Of a stretch of 64,000 nucleotides of DNA, positions 49,799-60,997 are shown piece after piece. Below the pieces are notes generated by a model. That model was not told the origin of the DNA. It saw only the letters and a program-made list of their open reading frames with translations, and made no database searches. Source of the stretch: Rutidosis leptorrhynchoides (lineage: Eukaryota; Streptophyta; Magnoliopsida; Asterales; Asteraceae); contig NC_092343.1 of NCBI RefSeq assembly GCF_046630445.1, positions 136,207,501 through 136,271,500 on the forward strand. The letters are read 5' to 3'. How positions within the stretch are numbered: position 1 is the stretch's first letter; the number at the start of each line of letters is the position of its first letter. Position numbers and translations under genes: made by a program.

Positions 49799-51952
49799 TG
49801 TGATGACCCGGAAATTTCTGACCAAATTTAAACTTTATCTTTAAATGATTTAATGTTTCTGACACGATAAGCAAAGTCTATGAAGTTGAATTTCAAAATT
49901 TTAGAACTGTTTCATGTATTAAATTACATTTGACTGCTCTCGACGATTCATGAACAATTATATGTATGTATATATATATATATATGTACAAGTAAAAATA
50001 ACTTTCCTACCGTAAAATACTATTTGCTACAGTAAAATGACTTTGCTACAGTAACACTATTTACTACAGTAAAACACTATTTGCTACAGTAACACTATAT
50101 GATGTCGACGAACTAGCAAACAAAAATAGGATAAGGCGGCCATGCGATCGCATGGCAAAAACACTGAAAACTTATGCGATCGCATGAGGTACTGTAGCAG
50201 GCCACATACTATAAAAGCTCGATTCATTCCTCCGTATTATTATTTTTTTTATATTATTATTATTATTATTATTAAGATTAATATTATTATTATTAATCTT
50301 ATTATAATATTATTATTAGTAGTATATATACCTAAAATACTACGACGAGGTTATGAGCGTGTCACCTTCAAAATGGGTTTTTGAGCTGGATAGAGCTAAG
50401 GAAATTATGGGTTATTGCCAAGGAGGTTATGGGTAATGTTCGAGGGTATATTTGTGAATCAAATCTAGTGTTTATCATCTCTGTTGCGTCTACGTACTTT
50501 CCTATAATATTGAATCTCAATATTGATACGTAAGCACTCATATTTTATCTTTTATACATTAATTGTGTATCCATGTCTAGTGCTCGAGTATATATATTTA
50601 TGCATGCTTGTATGCTAAATTTTTTCGTTAAACAGTTATGATGAATCACGAAGTAAATACATATATTACTGATAAAAGGTATATGATATGCATGTTTTTG
50701 GAAAGCTGGCGAAAAATCAATAACTTTTCATTTAGAAATCGCGTAATTTCGATGAACGAATTAAAAGATATGATCAACTGAATTATGATTGACATTGATT
50801 GAAATTGCTTTTGAAACTTGTTTGTAAGAATGATAAATTGGATTTTTGAATATTACCAGCCAAGTAAATGAATCCATATATAAGGCACGTCTCGTTTTGT
50901 TGAATTATTGTCAAAATTGACTTTTTGAAACAACTTTGGATAACTTTTGTATGTCGATCTCGAGCATTAGGATTGTTATACACTATGACCTGACCTAGCT
51001 TGATAGACATTTATTGACCAACATATGTTCTCTAGGTTGAGATCTACGGTTATTTGGTAATCCGAGTTTCGATCACATTTTGGTGAATGACTTTATATGC
51101 TGCTAAGGTGAGTTTATAGTCTCTCTTTTTAAATACTTTAAATATTTTTGGGCTGAGAATACATGTAATTTATTTTAAACGCAATAATACACAAGTACAT
51201 ACTAAATTCTACACTGAGTTAAACCAAAAATCCCTTAGCTTTGGTAACTAATAGCTGCAAGTACATAGGATATGGACTGGTGGGCGCGAATAATTGTATA
51301 TGGATCCATAGGGCTTGATATCCCCGTTCGAGCTAGAGCGCTAGCCTTTTAACGGACGTATGCTATTTGAGAAGTTTACACGTTGGTTTGCGTGTATTAT
51401 TAAGATGATTATACAAAGGGTATAAAATATATATACGTTAAGTTTAGTTACCATGGTGCTCAATTTCGTAGAATATTTTGATAAGCGTTTCTGGATTGAA
51501 CAACTGAAATCTTGTGATCCACCTTTATATACAGATTATGCGCAACATTAAAACTATGAACTCACCAACCTTTGTGTTGACACTTGTTAGCATGTTTATT
51601 CTCAGGTTCCCTAGAAGTCTTCCGCTGTTTGCTTATATGTTAGACAAGCTATGTGCATGGAGTCATACATGGCATATTTTTTAAGGAAACGTTACATTCA
51701 CCAAATCATCACCATGTATCTTATTTTGACTGCATTGTCAATGGAAGTATTATTGTAAATTATTATATTACGGTGATTGTCTATATGTAGAAATCATCAG
51801 ATGTCGAAAACCTTTGATTTAAATATTCATTTATGGTGTGCCTTTTCAAAAGAATGCAATGTTTACAAAACGCATCATATAGAGGTCAAATACCTCGCAA
51901 TGAAATCGATGAATGACGTGTTCGTCCATATGGATTTGGAGCGATCGTCACA
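49799..51952 (+). repeat. Element C 3' LTR
   Basis: 2,154 bp, matches the 5' LTR; shorter because of contracted minisatellite and TTA tracts. Followed by GACAC. Confidence 0.92.
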
Positions 51953-54613
51953 GACACGAAGGTCATTACAAAACACTAATTCAAATGTAACATAAGTAAT
52001 GAATGCAAAGTAAAAAGTTCCATGATTGAGACGTCTCTAAACAATGCAGCGGAAGTCTAACACAGCAAGTCTAACACAACAGTCTATTACAGCGGAAGCA
52101 ATAAGCGTATTAGTTACCTGAGAATAAAACATGCTAAAAAGTCAACACGAATGTTGGTAAGCTATAGTTTGATTGTAATGAATAACGTAAGGTAGACCAC
52201 GAGATTTCGTATTCAAAACAGTATGAAAAGTATATGCTTAACCGTAGGCACTTGGTAACTAACTTAACGTAAAACAATATATCACCCCCTAAAAGTACAC
52301 TTGGCAAGTGCGTTAAAATAGACGAAATATTAAACACCCGTTAAATTCTAGCGCGACTAGCCCGAGTGGGGATGTCAAACCCTATGGATCCATATCTAAG
52401 ATTCGCGTCTACCTGTTCATAAAACAATAGTTAAACGTTACCGAGCTAAGGGGAAAATTTGTGCCGTTATATCACCCACACATATATAAAGTTAAAGTAC
52501 TTATGTCGAGTATGCAAAACATAAAAAGCGCATGTATTCTCAGTCCCAAAAATAGTTAAAGTAAAAGGGGAGCTATAACTCACAGTGAATGTGCAGTAAA
52601 GTCGATATGAAAAATGTAAGAAAGTAGTAAGTTGGTCCAAAGGTCCTCAACCTAAGTCAGAGGTTAATAAGTCAGTAAATTGTCCCGAAAAGGTTTAAAA
52701 CTTAATAAGTCAAGTTTAAAGGATCATCATCATCATTCGTGAAAGGTAAAATAAAGTTTTCAATAATAATAGGGATCGAAACGAATAGCTGAATTCGTAC
52801 AGCCGTTACGACCTCTATACAAACTGAAATGACGTGCGGTCAGAGGCTAAGGATCCATTTGTGAGTCCTCTTACCGCTGTTTGAATATCAGATCCTAACT
52901 CGATGCCGTTTGACTGTGGCAACGGTCAAAGCGCAAGTAGGTCCAAAATTTCAGCACGTCGTTACAAAACGTAGTGAACTTTGGTAGGCTATAAATCCTA
53001 AACCGTACATCGGATTTGGGCAAGCCTTAATACACATCCCGAACTTTCTAAAAATCAATTTTCCAGAAGCTCTCGGAGTCAGATCGGACCCTGAAAAACA
53101 GAAACAAGTGTTCCGGTGGGTTTCTTGGTGTTTGATGCTCATCACGGTTCTCATCCTTGATACGTGTAAGCTTCAAGTATACAACTCTTTGATGTTTTAG
53201 CATCACTTTGACCAAGTTTCAACCATCAACACACAATGTCAAGACTAAGAAGAAATACAACTCACTCAAGAGTTTTAGAAGAATGATGAACCAAGGTTAC
53301 ATCATGTTCTTAGTTTTAACACAAATACAAGTTCTATTAAAGTTACAAACTTTGATTCAAATCAAACAAGTAAGACCATAAGTTACATAACTTAATTCAA
53401 ACAAAATCATGAAACCTTAAGCTAGAGAGCTTGGATTCCTTAACAATAATCATGAGACTTCAAGCTAGAAAGCTTGAATCTTTTATGTTCTTGAAGATCT
53501 TTAAAGCAAAAAGTTAGATCTTCAAGTTTCATGAAGATCATAAACACAGGTTTCGATCTTTTAACAAAATAGAGAGATCTAAAGCTAGAAAACTTAGATA
53601 CAACAAAGTAATGAAGATCCAAAGCTAGAAAGCTTGAATCTTTTATGTTCTTGAGGATCTTTAAAGAAAAAAGTTAGATCTCAAGTTTCATGAAGATCAT
53701 AAACACAAGTTTTGATCTTTTAACAAAAATAAAGAAATCTAAAGCTAGAAAACTTAGATCCAACAAAGTAATGAAGATCCAAAGCTAGAAAGCTTGAATC
53801 CTTCATGTTCTTGAAGATTCTAAATCAAAGTTTGAATCTACAAGATATACAAGATCAAAAAGATAAAAAGCTTGATCATTTGATGATGATGATGATTATG
53901 TCGTGACTTACGAAAGAAAAAGAAGAAGAAAATCAAGAAACTTACAAGCTTTAGTGTGAGAAAGACTAGAGAGAAAATTAGAGAGAAAGTGTGTGTGAAA
54001 TGAGAATGAAATGAAGTGTGAAATGAAAAATGGGGCTTGAATTTATAGTGGTGATGGGGGTGCATGGTGGTGTCGGTTATGGGGGACAAGGGAGGGACAA
54101 ATTTTGCTTTTGCATGGTGGTGGTACAAAGGTGGTGCTTGTATGTTGGGATACCATGCAACATGTTGTAGTAATGGCACACAAAAATGCTAGCATGTTGG
54201 CTCACCTTAATGGGTTTTTGTCCTACATTTTAATGGGTCATAATTCCATTAAAATTAGGCTAACTTAAAAGTCCATTAGCCAGAGTAGGGTGGATCTAAG
54301 TCCATTAAGGTAAGAAGTCCATTAAGACTAACTAGTGTGCATTAGTAAAACACTAAGCGTAATTATGCAACTAATAAGCCAAGTAATTGTCATTAGAAAA
54401 TAACCGTTAGTTTCAAGTAGTCATAATAGTCCAATTATGACAAAAGTTAAACGTGTACCAAGTACGTAGCTCGTTTTAGATGACAAGTGACACTAAAGGT
54501 CGTAAAAGCATTCGAGGATCAATTAAGTGATTAAACACTTAATAACACGCTGTAAGGTATTTACGAAAGCAATTAACATGAATAATAATCCCAGAATATA
54601 ATAGAGCTCAGTA
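51953..54613 (-). repeat. Element D 5' LTR, second piece, truncated
   Basis: Continues the LTR from 43881 and matches 36019 to about 38648 of the left LTR. The last roughly 70 bp of the LTR are missing; sequence switches to element E at GTA (54611-54613), three bases common to both partners. Confidence 0.87.
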
Positions 54614-54807
54614 ACTTGTCTTTCACCGTTTTCGCTCTAGAATCTTCGTTTTAGCTCAAATTCTCTTGATTCTTTTTGCATTGTCTTCGTAATTATTAAT
54701 TCTAAAAAATTAACCGATAAAGTGAATATTTTGCCAACAAAGCTTGGAATTTTATCACTTTTGAGCTCTAATATCGAGGTAAAAATGTGACTTTTTAACC
54801 GATATCA
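54614..54807 (-). repeat. Element E 3' LTR, first 194 bp only
   Basis: Minus strand TGATATCGGTTAAAAAGTCA at its start. It ends at the fusion with element D. Its reverse complement matches 63410-63606, so the window contains a long inverted repeat of LTR starts. Confidence 0.85.
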
Positions 54808-54826
54808 AATATCCCACACTTAGACT
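54808..54826 (-). promoter_or_regulatory. Element E polypurine tract
   Basis: Minus strand GTCTAAGTGTGGGATATT directly before the LTR. It resembles the AAGTGTGGGG motif typical of Athila/Tat elements. Confidence 0.65.
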
Positions 54827-56339
54827 TTGATTGTCCTCAATCAAAATTTTGAGCTTTTAGCACATAAGATTCCTATTCGTAGTGATCAAGCGATCTTTGT
54901 TTTGGAAGTCGTAGGAGCAAAAACTTGGTTTTATCCTTTTCGTAATTCCCGAATCTTTTTCCGCAAACATGAGAGGAGGTTACATAACTAAGGCTATCTC
55001 ACTCGGGTCACTCAATCACTAAAGTGTATCGGGTGTCCTATAGTTCTAAGAAATGAAATCGCACATAGCCACTCATGTTTGCACTCCTCATCATAGGCTT
55101 GATCAAGACTCAAATCTCCATCACTTATTCGAGAGAATTTTCATTTATAGGCTCAGCTTATTTTTGTGAAGGGATGGTGATTGGAGGTTTGGGTTGTAAA
55201 GGGTTTGGATAGATAGGAGTTCTCTAAGGATCGATCTTTGATAATCCTTTCAGCTTTTTGTTGGGAATTTTGACTGCCAGGAGTTCTTTTCTCGAATATT
55301 TTTAGTTCTGCTCCTTTTCTCAGAACCTTTATTTATTTTTTATTATTTTTTGGCAAGCATCTTTTTCTTTTCTCTTCGAGGTCTCCTTTTGTTGGCGGTC
55401 TCCTTGATACTTGACTTGGATGCTTGCATTTTTCTAATGATGTTTTATAGAGGATTTCCCGAAATTTATGATTTCGTTTGGATTTATTTCTTTATGAAGT
55501 AAATGAAAAGGATAGGTAGTGGTAGATGGATTTGTGGTGGCTTGGAGTGAAAATGGAAATGAAGGTTTTTGATGGGGGTGTTTTGTCTTCACGAATAGCC
55601 GAGGTTTCTAACCTAGTAATTCTCGTCAAAAGGTGTGATTCCGAAATGTAGATCAAGAGAAAGTTCTGATTCAGAGATGCTAACATCGGTGCACTCAACG
55701 GGAATATAGTGAAGCAATAAAAATGAGTGCTTGTCAGGCCTTATTTTGGGGTGTCTCACAACAATTATAATGGGTCGAATTGCGCCTTTGGTTATGCAAT
55801 GCTCTTTTGGAAAATTTGGTTCAGTTTTCGCAAAAAGTTTTGACCTTATTTTACTCTTTTGTCAATTTTGTAACAAAAACTTTTTGATCATTTATAGAAT
55901 TTTTTAATCCTAAGTGTTTTATAGCTCGAAAAGTTTTAAATTTTGTAAAAAAATTTAGTTTACTAAACACTTGAGATTTTGCGAGAATCATTATGTGCAC
56001 ACTTAGTGTTTAAAGTATACTCTATTGAAAAAGTGGTGAAGACGTAGTACTCCCCTATGGTCGCAAGGTGTGTGTGGATGGTTTGCCGATTATGGTTTCT
56101 TCTATTCTTGTGGTGGCGCTAATCTCGTTCAAGCGTCCTTGCTCCAAGTCGTGCCTTCATCTTGTGTATGGTCTCGATCGTCATTTGTTTTGTGGTGTTT
56201 ATTCATGCAAATTTATTCTACCAATATCATACAAACTAAACATAAAAAGCAGTTATGCCCAAGATTGGGCGTACAGATATAATGTAATATCGTATCATAA
56301 CATCACATATGATTATAAATTAAATATTGAGATAGGGTA
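54827..56339. other. Element E 3' non-coding region
   Basis: No credible gene. Pol should lie between gag and the LTR but is absent. Several T-rich stretches; short ORFs are not conserved-looking. Confidence 0.55.
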
Positions 56340-57186
56340 GAATCATGGATGATCTAACTGGTGCGGAGGGAGAGAATATGATACGCTCGTGCGGGGCTGC
56401 CTCGGATGTCTCAAGTCTGATTGTCCTTCATCGGCCATCTACTCATCGGTGGCCAACTGTCGTACCCATCCTGAAGTGTTCGTGCCTGAGGGTACCATGA
56501 AACGAACCTTGTCCGAACATACAATCAGTTCGATGAGGTACTGGTATGAATCATAGGTCCCGTATGCCAACCCTGTCCTTCTTGCAGATATCTACCCCAA
56601 TCAGGGTTTACACCCTTTCCTCCTAAACCCTGCGTCACGTCCTCAGTTATACCCTCGCTTACAGCCTGATCCCATGTGGAAGTCTGAACACCTACAGATG
56701 TATCTCTATGTGTGTTGACGAGGTTTTGCCCGAAAATGTTGTTAGCCAAATACCCGTACCCTGTGTTCTGCTCCCATGGTGGAGAAGGAATAACCGTGTG
56801 CTGCGAGTAGTGATGCTGAGGAGGAGGAGGTGGTGGACGCTAATAACTAGTCCCTACATCTCTAGGCTCTCTATGGGCAATGATCAAAGGATATTTCCAA
56901 GGATATGGTGGGACATTAAGCTCTCCGGTCCAGGAAAATCCCCCATGTGATAATGATACGGCTCATAATATAGTTGAGCCCTATGACATACTGGTGAGTG
57001 TCTCTGGGTGTCACTATTAGTAGGCCCACCATGCATCGTGGGATCATCCTCATCCCTTGGCTCCTGTGAACCCCGTCGTCTCCTACCATCCCTCATCCTT
57101 GGGTAGGGCCTAAAACCTCTAAATGTCACACCAGGCACAGTTCGATTGACTGAATCTGCAATCGTTGGGTTAGCTAAAACTATCAT
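56340..57186 (-). pseudogene. Element E gag-like protein, C-terminal part after stop and frameshifts
   Basis: Frames at 57186-56884 and 56749-56525 continue the minus-strand ORF that stops at 57241. Composition is rich in Arg, Gly, Pro, His and Asp (for example RDGRRRRGSQEPRDEDD), as in the disordered tail of Athila-type gag. No zinc knuckle is seen. Confidence 0.5.
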
Positions 57187-57240
57187 CTGTTGATCCCGTA
57201 TCTAAATGAACTGCCAATTGTGCAGCAGTTTGTACCCGAT

Positions 57241-58083
57241 CTATTCCAACTCAGTCACTCTCCGATAACCCATTGCGTCAATACTACCCACAATGTGCAT
57301 CCGATGAAGAAGTCTTGTGACCACGGCTCCCAAAACCGGCTCAACTGTACCTGGTGCATTTCTCTCATTAGTGAATGCCTGGGCCAGAAGGTATGCAACT
57401 TGCATGTTTCGAGTATGGAACATGGAGTGCATAAGACGCATGTCAGCAATGGTGACAACTCCGCTATGTTGGGTTTTCGGATGAAGTATCTTGATCATGA
57501 GGTGGTAGAGGATGCGTTGGACTGGGTTAATGAAACTAAAGGCTTTTTTCCCTGACCTCCACGCTTTTTGATCAGTGGTGTAGGTTTGCCAGAAAAATTG
57601 ATAATCGAGTGTGGGGTCCAAAGTAGTGTACCCTCTTTTGTATAGCGAGCGGTTTACATGAGAATTCTTGTACAGTTCTACATAAGTGGCGAACTGTCCA
57701 AGAGTGAGGTGGTGCATGATATTTTGGTGGTGAAAGTGAATGCAAGGACGAGTGTTGTACTCTTCTCGGTCAACGTGTGCCTCAAAATTCCATGTAGCCA
57801 TAAACTCAGCAAACGGTTCTTGATACACGCGCTCGTTAATCTCAAATAGCTTTTGCCAGGCGCTGTGAGTTTTTCCCTTCGTCTGAAAACTTAACATTCC
57901 TCTCAATTCATCCGCCCACCCACATTGTTCCATTATTTCCCAATTAATGTATTTACTATGACCCTTTCGCCTGTTTATCCAATTCCTCATAAACGGCTCA
58001 TTTACCCCCGGATTATCTTGTCCGTGAATAGAATAGGGCAACTCGTATTCATCAGGAAGACGGTTTCTATTTGCCATCTGCAA
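57241..58083 (-). pseudogene. Element E gag-like ATHILA ORF-1 domain
   Basis: 280 codons starting MQMANRNRLPDEYELPYSIH. The central part (FMATWNFEAHVDREEYNTRP, LTLGQFATYVELY, RSLYKRGYTTLD) and the end (RLMHSMFHTRNMQVAYLLAQ, VLGAVVTRLLHRM) follow the pattern of the Arabidopsis retrotransposon ORF-1 (ATHILA) family. That family has an N-terminal helix region, a YLARWL-like motif and a final G..VTRL motif. Its function is presumed to be gag-like. The frame stops at 57241, with remnants continuing to 56340. Assignment rests on motif pattern only. Confidence 0.6.
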
Positions 58084-59515
58084 TAATTAAACAATGTAGG
58101 TTATGTTCCAAAATAATAAGACTTATTATAACAATTAGAAATGATAAATGCATATATTTTTCGAAAAAAATTCGAAATGAGGGCTTTAAAAATGGCATTT
58201 TCCATATACCCTGTTATTGTTAATTATAGCCAAAATTACCGCAAACAATATTCAAACTAACTATAAATTTATTCTAAGCAAAATTCAAAGTGTACCCGTG
58301 ATTGCAACAAATAATGCTAAAAATAATAATTATAGCGAGTTAGTCGTAATAAGTAATTTTGATCAAAGTAAGATGATTTCTAAGCATACAATGATCCTAA
58401 TGACCATTTTTAATTACCTTAAATATTTTTAAACATCAAACTTTGCCTATAACGTCCTTAAGTCGTGTTTTAAATCCATTTTTATCGAAAAATATTCATT
58501 TTAATTAAAGCGTACAGAATAAGAAAAATCAAAGACTATTTTCCAATTTCTTTCTTAAGTCAAAGATATCTCAATATAAACTAGTTTTCAAGTCATCCTA
58601 AGTTTTAAAAATGTTTTAACATTAGGAAAAATCGAAAGCCTAATTTCGTACATTTTTATCAAAATTGCAATTTTCAATCAAACGATCCTAAATTGTTCTA
58701 AAACTAGTTGAATCACTAAGCCTAAATGAGTTTGCAAAGCATCAAAATTCCAAAAAATTTCACCAATTTCTAGCCTAGAACACAAATTCACAAATCGTAA
58801 GCTAAAAGTGAACTAAATTGCCTCAATCGAACCTAAAAACTAACACATATCAATCACATTGTCTAACTAAGCATGTAGCTAGGGAATCAAAATTTGGCAT
58901 AAAACACATATTTTTACAAAAGTCAAAAATTTTCCTTAAGCAGAAACTTGATTTTTAACTGTGAAAGAGTACCTTACTTGTGAAATTGACAGCGAGAATG
59001 AGTTTAGAAGGCATAAGAGACTTAGATTAGTGCTTTGAATCTTTGAATTTGGTTGAGAATTGATGTGTGTGTGTGTGTGTGTGTGTGCTCAAGCCGTCGG
59101 CTAAGGGAGGAAAGGAGGAAGAAGAAGAAAAGAAAGAAAAGAAAGAAAAGAAAAAAAAGAAAGAAGAAAAGGAAAAAAGAAAAGATGGGCCCGTGCGGCT
59201 CACGGGCTTATTTCCCCGACCCGATTCCCGATTTTTTATATTTTTAAAATTTAAATTTTATCACTAAGTTAATAAAAGACTTATAAAATTTTGCTTTGGA
59301 TTTTAATCTAGTTATGTTTGCTAATTAAACTAAAATTTAGAAGAAAAAGACGAACGGACAGAGCAAAATAAAAATTCTTATTTTTATTAATATCGCAAAT
59401 TACACATGTTCCACAACTAAGTTCCAGAAATGACGCGGAAAGAAAGATAAATTTAAAGCTTCTTTGACCATTCAAAGTAAATCAGCAGAGTGTACTGAGA
59501 ATATTTCAAAATCAC
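58084..59515. other. Element E leader between gag-like ORF and unassigned ORF
   Basis: AT-rich and non-coding. It includes a GT run (59061-59088) and a GAAAA/GAAGAA purine run (59105-59185) that creates artefactual Lys/Glu ORFs. Confidence 0.55.
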
Positions 59516-60930
59516 TTAGTATTTTACGCTCACGCTTTTGTAAATTCCCGATGTCATCCATAAGTTTAACCAAAGCCCTTCTAACTTTATTAATGTTTGA
59601 AATTCATCCCTAGATCCAGTAACTCGATAATTAAGTTCGAAAAGAAGTTTTGACACTGTGTATTGAAACAAAAGATCTTCCGCGGAGTCAGGATCACCGA
59701 TAGTGAATTTTGATTTTTCAGATAATTCTCTAATGACCTTTCTTTGCGGAGTTGTACATGGAAATTTTGACATAGTGAGGATTTGCACGAGCTCAGAATA
59801 TATTTCCTTTCTGTTTGTGAAAAAATTATGATGTATTCTTTTCTCTGTTGAATCCCGAAAAACTTCAGTTAATCTTTTGATAAAAAATGATGACGGATCA
59901 AAGTAGAAGAAACCTTCATCTTCGTATTTTGAAATAGGGTTAGGTTTTTTGCTTTCAATCTAAAATTCTAATTCAGAAATCATTGCGGAGACATAACAGT
60001 TTATATTAATTGGAGAAAATTCCTTATCACTGAAGTAAGGGAGAAAACTAACGAATGACTCTAAATCTAATTTGAAATCAATTTCTGCATCCCGATACTT
60101 GACAAAAATATTATCCCCACAATCTTTTAACAGTTTGTGAAGAGAACGAACTTGAAAACGCAACTCTTTTAACAGATTGATTTGAAATGTTGAGAACGGG
60201 AAGTCTGAGGAATAGAGGTGCCTAATGAATTCTCTATAGACGTCTAACCTTCTACTAGGATCTAACAGATTTCCAGTAAACGGAGCTTTTGTTTTATCAA
60301 TGTGTCATTTCTCTTTGGGATTAAATTCAACAAGTCTGGATAATTGAAAATAGTTGAATATTCTTCCCGTATTTCATCTTCCATAATCAGGAGTTCATTA
60401 AAACTGAGTCTCCCTTTTGGATCGTGAAGAGGGTTGAATCCTGGTTCATTTGAGTAAAACTTATCCAAAAGCAATGAAATCTCTAAGTCAGATGAAATTA
60501 TCCGACTTCTTGGACTACAAGGATCAAGAACTAATTATTGATGAGATTCATCAGGGTTTAGGTTTGTTTTTGTTTTATAAAGGAAAACTTCTCCGGTTTC
60601 CGAAGTCGTGGGAGAGCAACTACCTTTCGCAGTTTCTTCGTAGTCGGTTAAGTTTGAACTGGAATCTACAGAAATTAATACCATAAGTAATATTTTGTTT
60701 TTATAGTTTTAAAAAGGTTTACTATAATGGCAACTTTAAATCCTATACTGAAAAACTCCCTGTTTGTTAAGCATGTGTGTTTCTTATCAATTTATCTTCG
60801 AAACAAGTGGCCAGGCCGACAACGGAGATGCTGGATCCTTTTGGTTTCAATATAATTGGAGACTGTTCGGAAAATCCAACAACCAAGTCCGTGTATAATT
60901 GTCTTTCTTAGACACCACTCAAGAGTCTCA
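59516..60930 (-). pseudogene. Unassigned decayed ORF (about 450 codons) downstream of the element E primer site
   Basis: A chain of minus-strand open segments in at least two frames. The first (about 60930-60770) contains PKGSSISVVGLATCFEDKL. The second (about 60690-60262) contains PGFNPLHDPKGRLSFNELL and EIREEYSTIFNYPDLLNLIP. The third (60240-59960) contains FQINLLKELRFQVRSLHKLL and ESFVSFLPYFSDKEF. The last (59940-59516) contains TTPQRKVIRELSEKSKF and ends at a stop at 59516-59518. Composition is that of a soluble helical protein, with no zinc knuckle or RT motif. I do not recognise it. Candidates: the extra ORF that Tat/Ogre elements carry before gag, a captured host gene, or an old integrated viral gene. 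Only a profile search can tell. Confidence 0.5.
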
Positions 60931-60976
60931 GATATTTTGACAGAATCAATGATTACCTTAACAGACAGAAAATAGG

Positions 60977-60995
60977 TCCGCGGCAGTGGCGCTAA
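60977..60995 (-). promoter_or_regulatory. Element E primer binding site (Athila/Tat type), degenerate
   Basis: Minus strand TTAGCGCCACTGCCGCGGA resembles the TGGCGCCGTTGCCGGGGA site common in Athila-like elements. Confidence 0.6.
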
Positions 60996-60997
60996 AA

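Larger units (their letters stand above)
43882..51952 (+). mobile_element. Element C: non-autonomous LTR retrotransposon, 8.07 kb
   Basis: LTRs 43882-46127 and 49799-51952 (start TGTGATGACCCGG, end GATCGTCACA), an iMet primer site, and target duplication GACAC at 43877-43881 and 51953-51957. The 3.67-kb interior has one 177-codon ORF and no gag, protease, RT or integrase. LTR ends and primer site resemble gypsy elements such as A, so it probably uses proteins of a related gypsy element. Confidence 0.93.
35909..54613 (-). mobile_element. Element D: decayed Ty3/gypsy chromovirus, carrying nested element C
   Basis: Left LTR 35909-38716. Internal gag-pol runs on the minus strand. The primer site is at 43679-43690. 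The right LTR starts at 43695, is split by element C (43882-51952) and ends truncated at about 54613. The pol has several stops and frameshifts. It is a relative of A/B but a different family: different LTRs and no extra leader ORF between primer site and gag. Confidence 0.9.

Noticed and set aside
59053..59267. Lys/Glu-rich ORFs
   Set aside because: GT and GAAAA simple repeats in the element E leader.
60450..60686. Plus-strand 78-codon ORF
   Set aside because: Opposite the minus-strand decayed ORF, whose segments on both sides form a more consistent protein.
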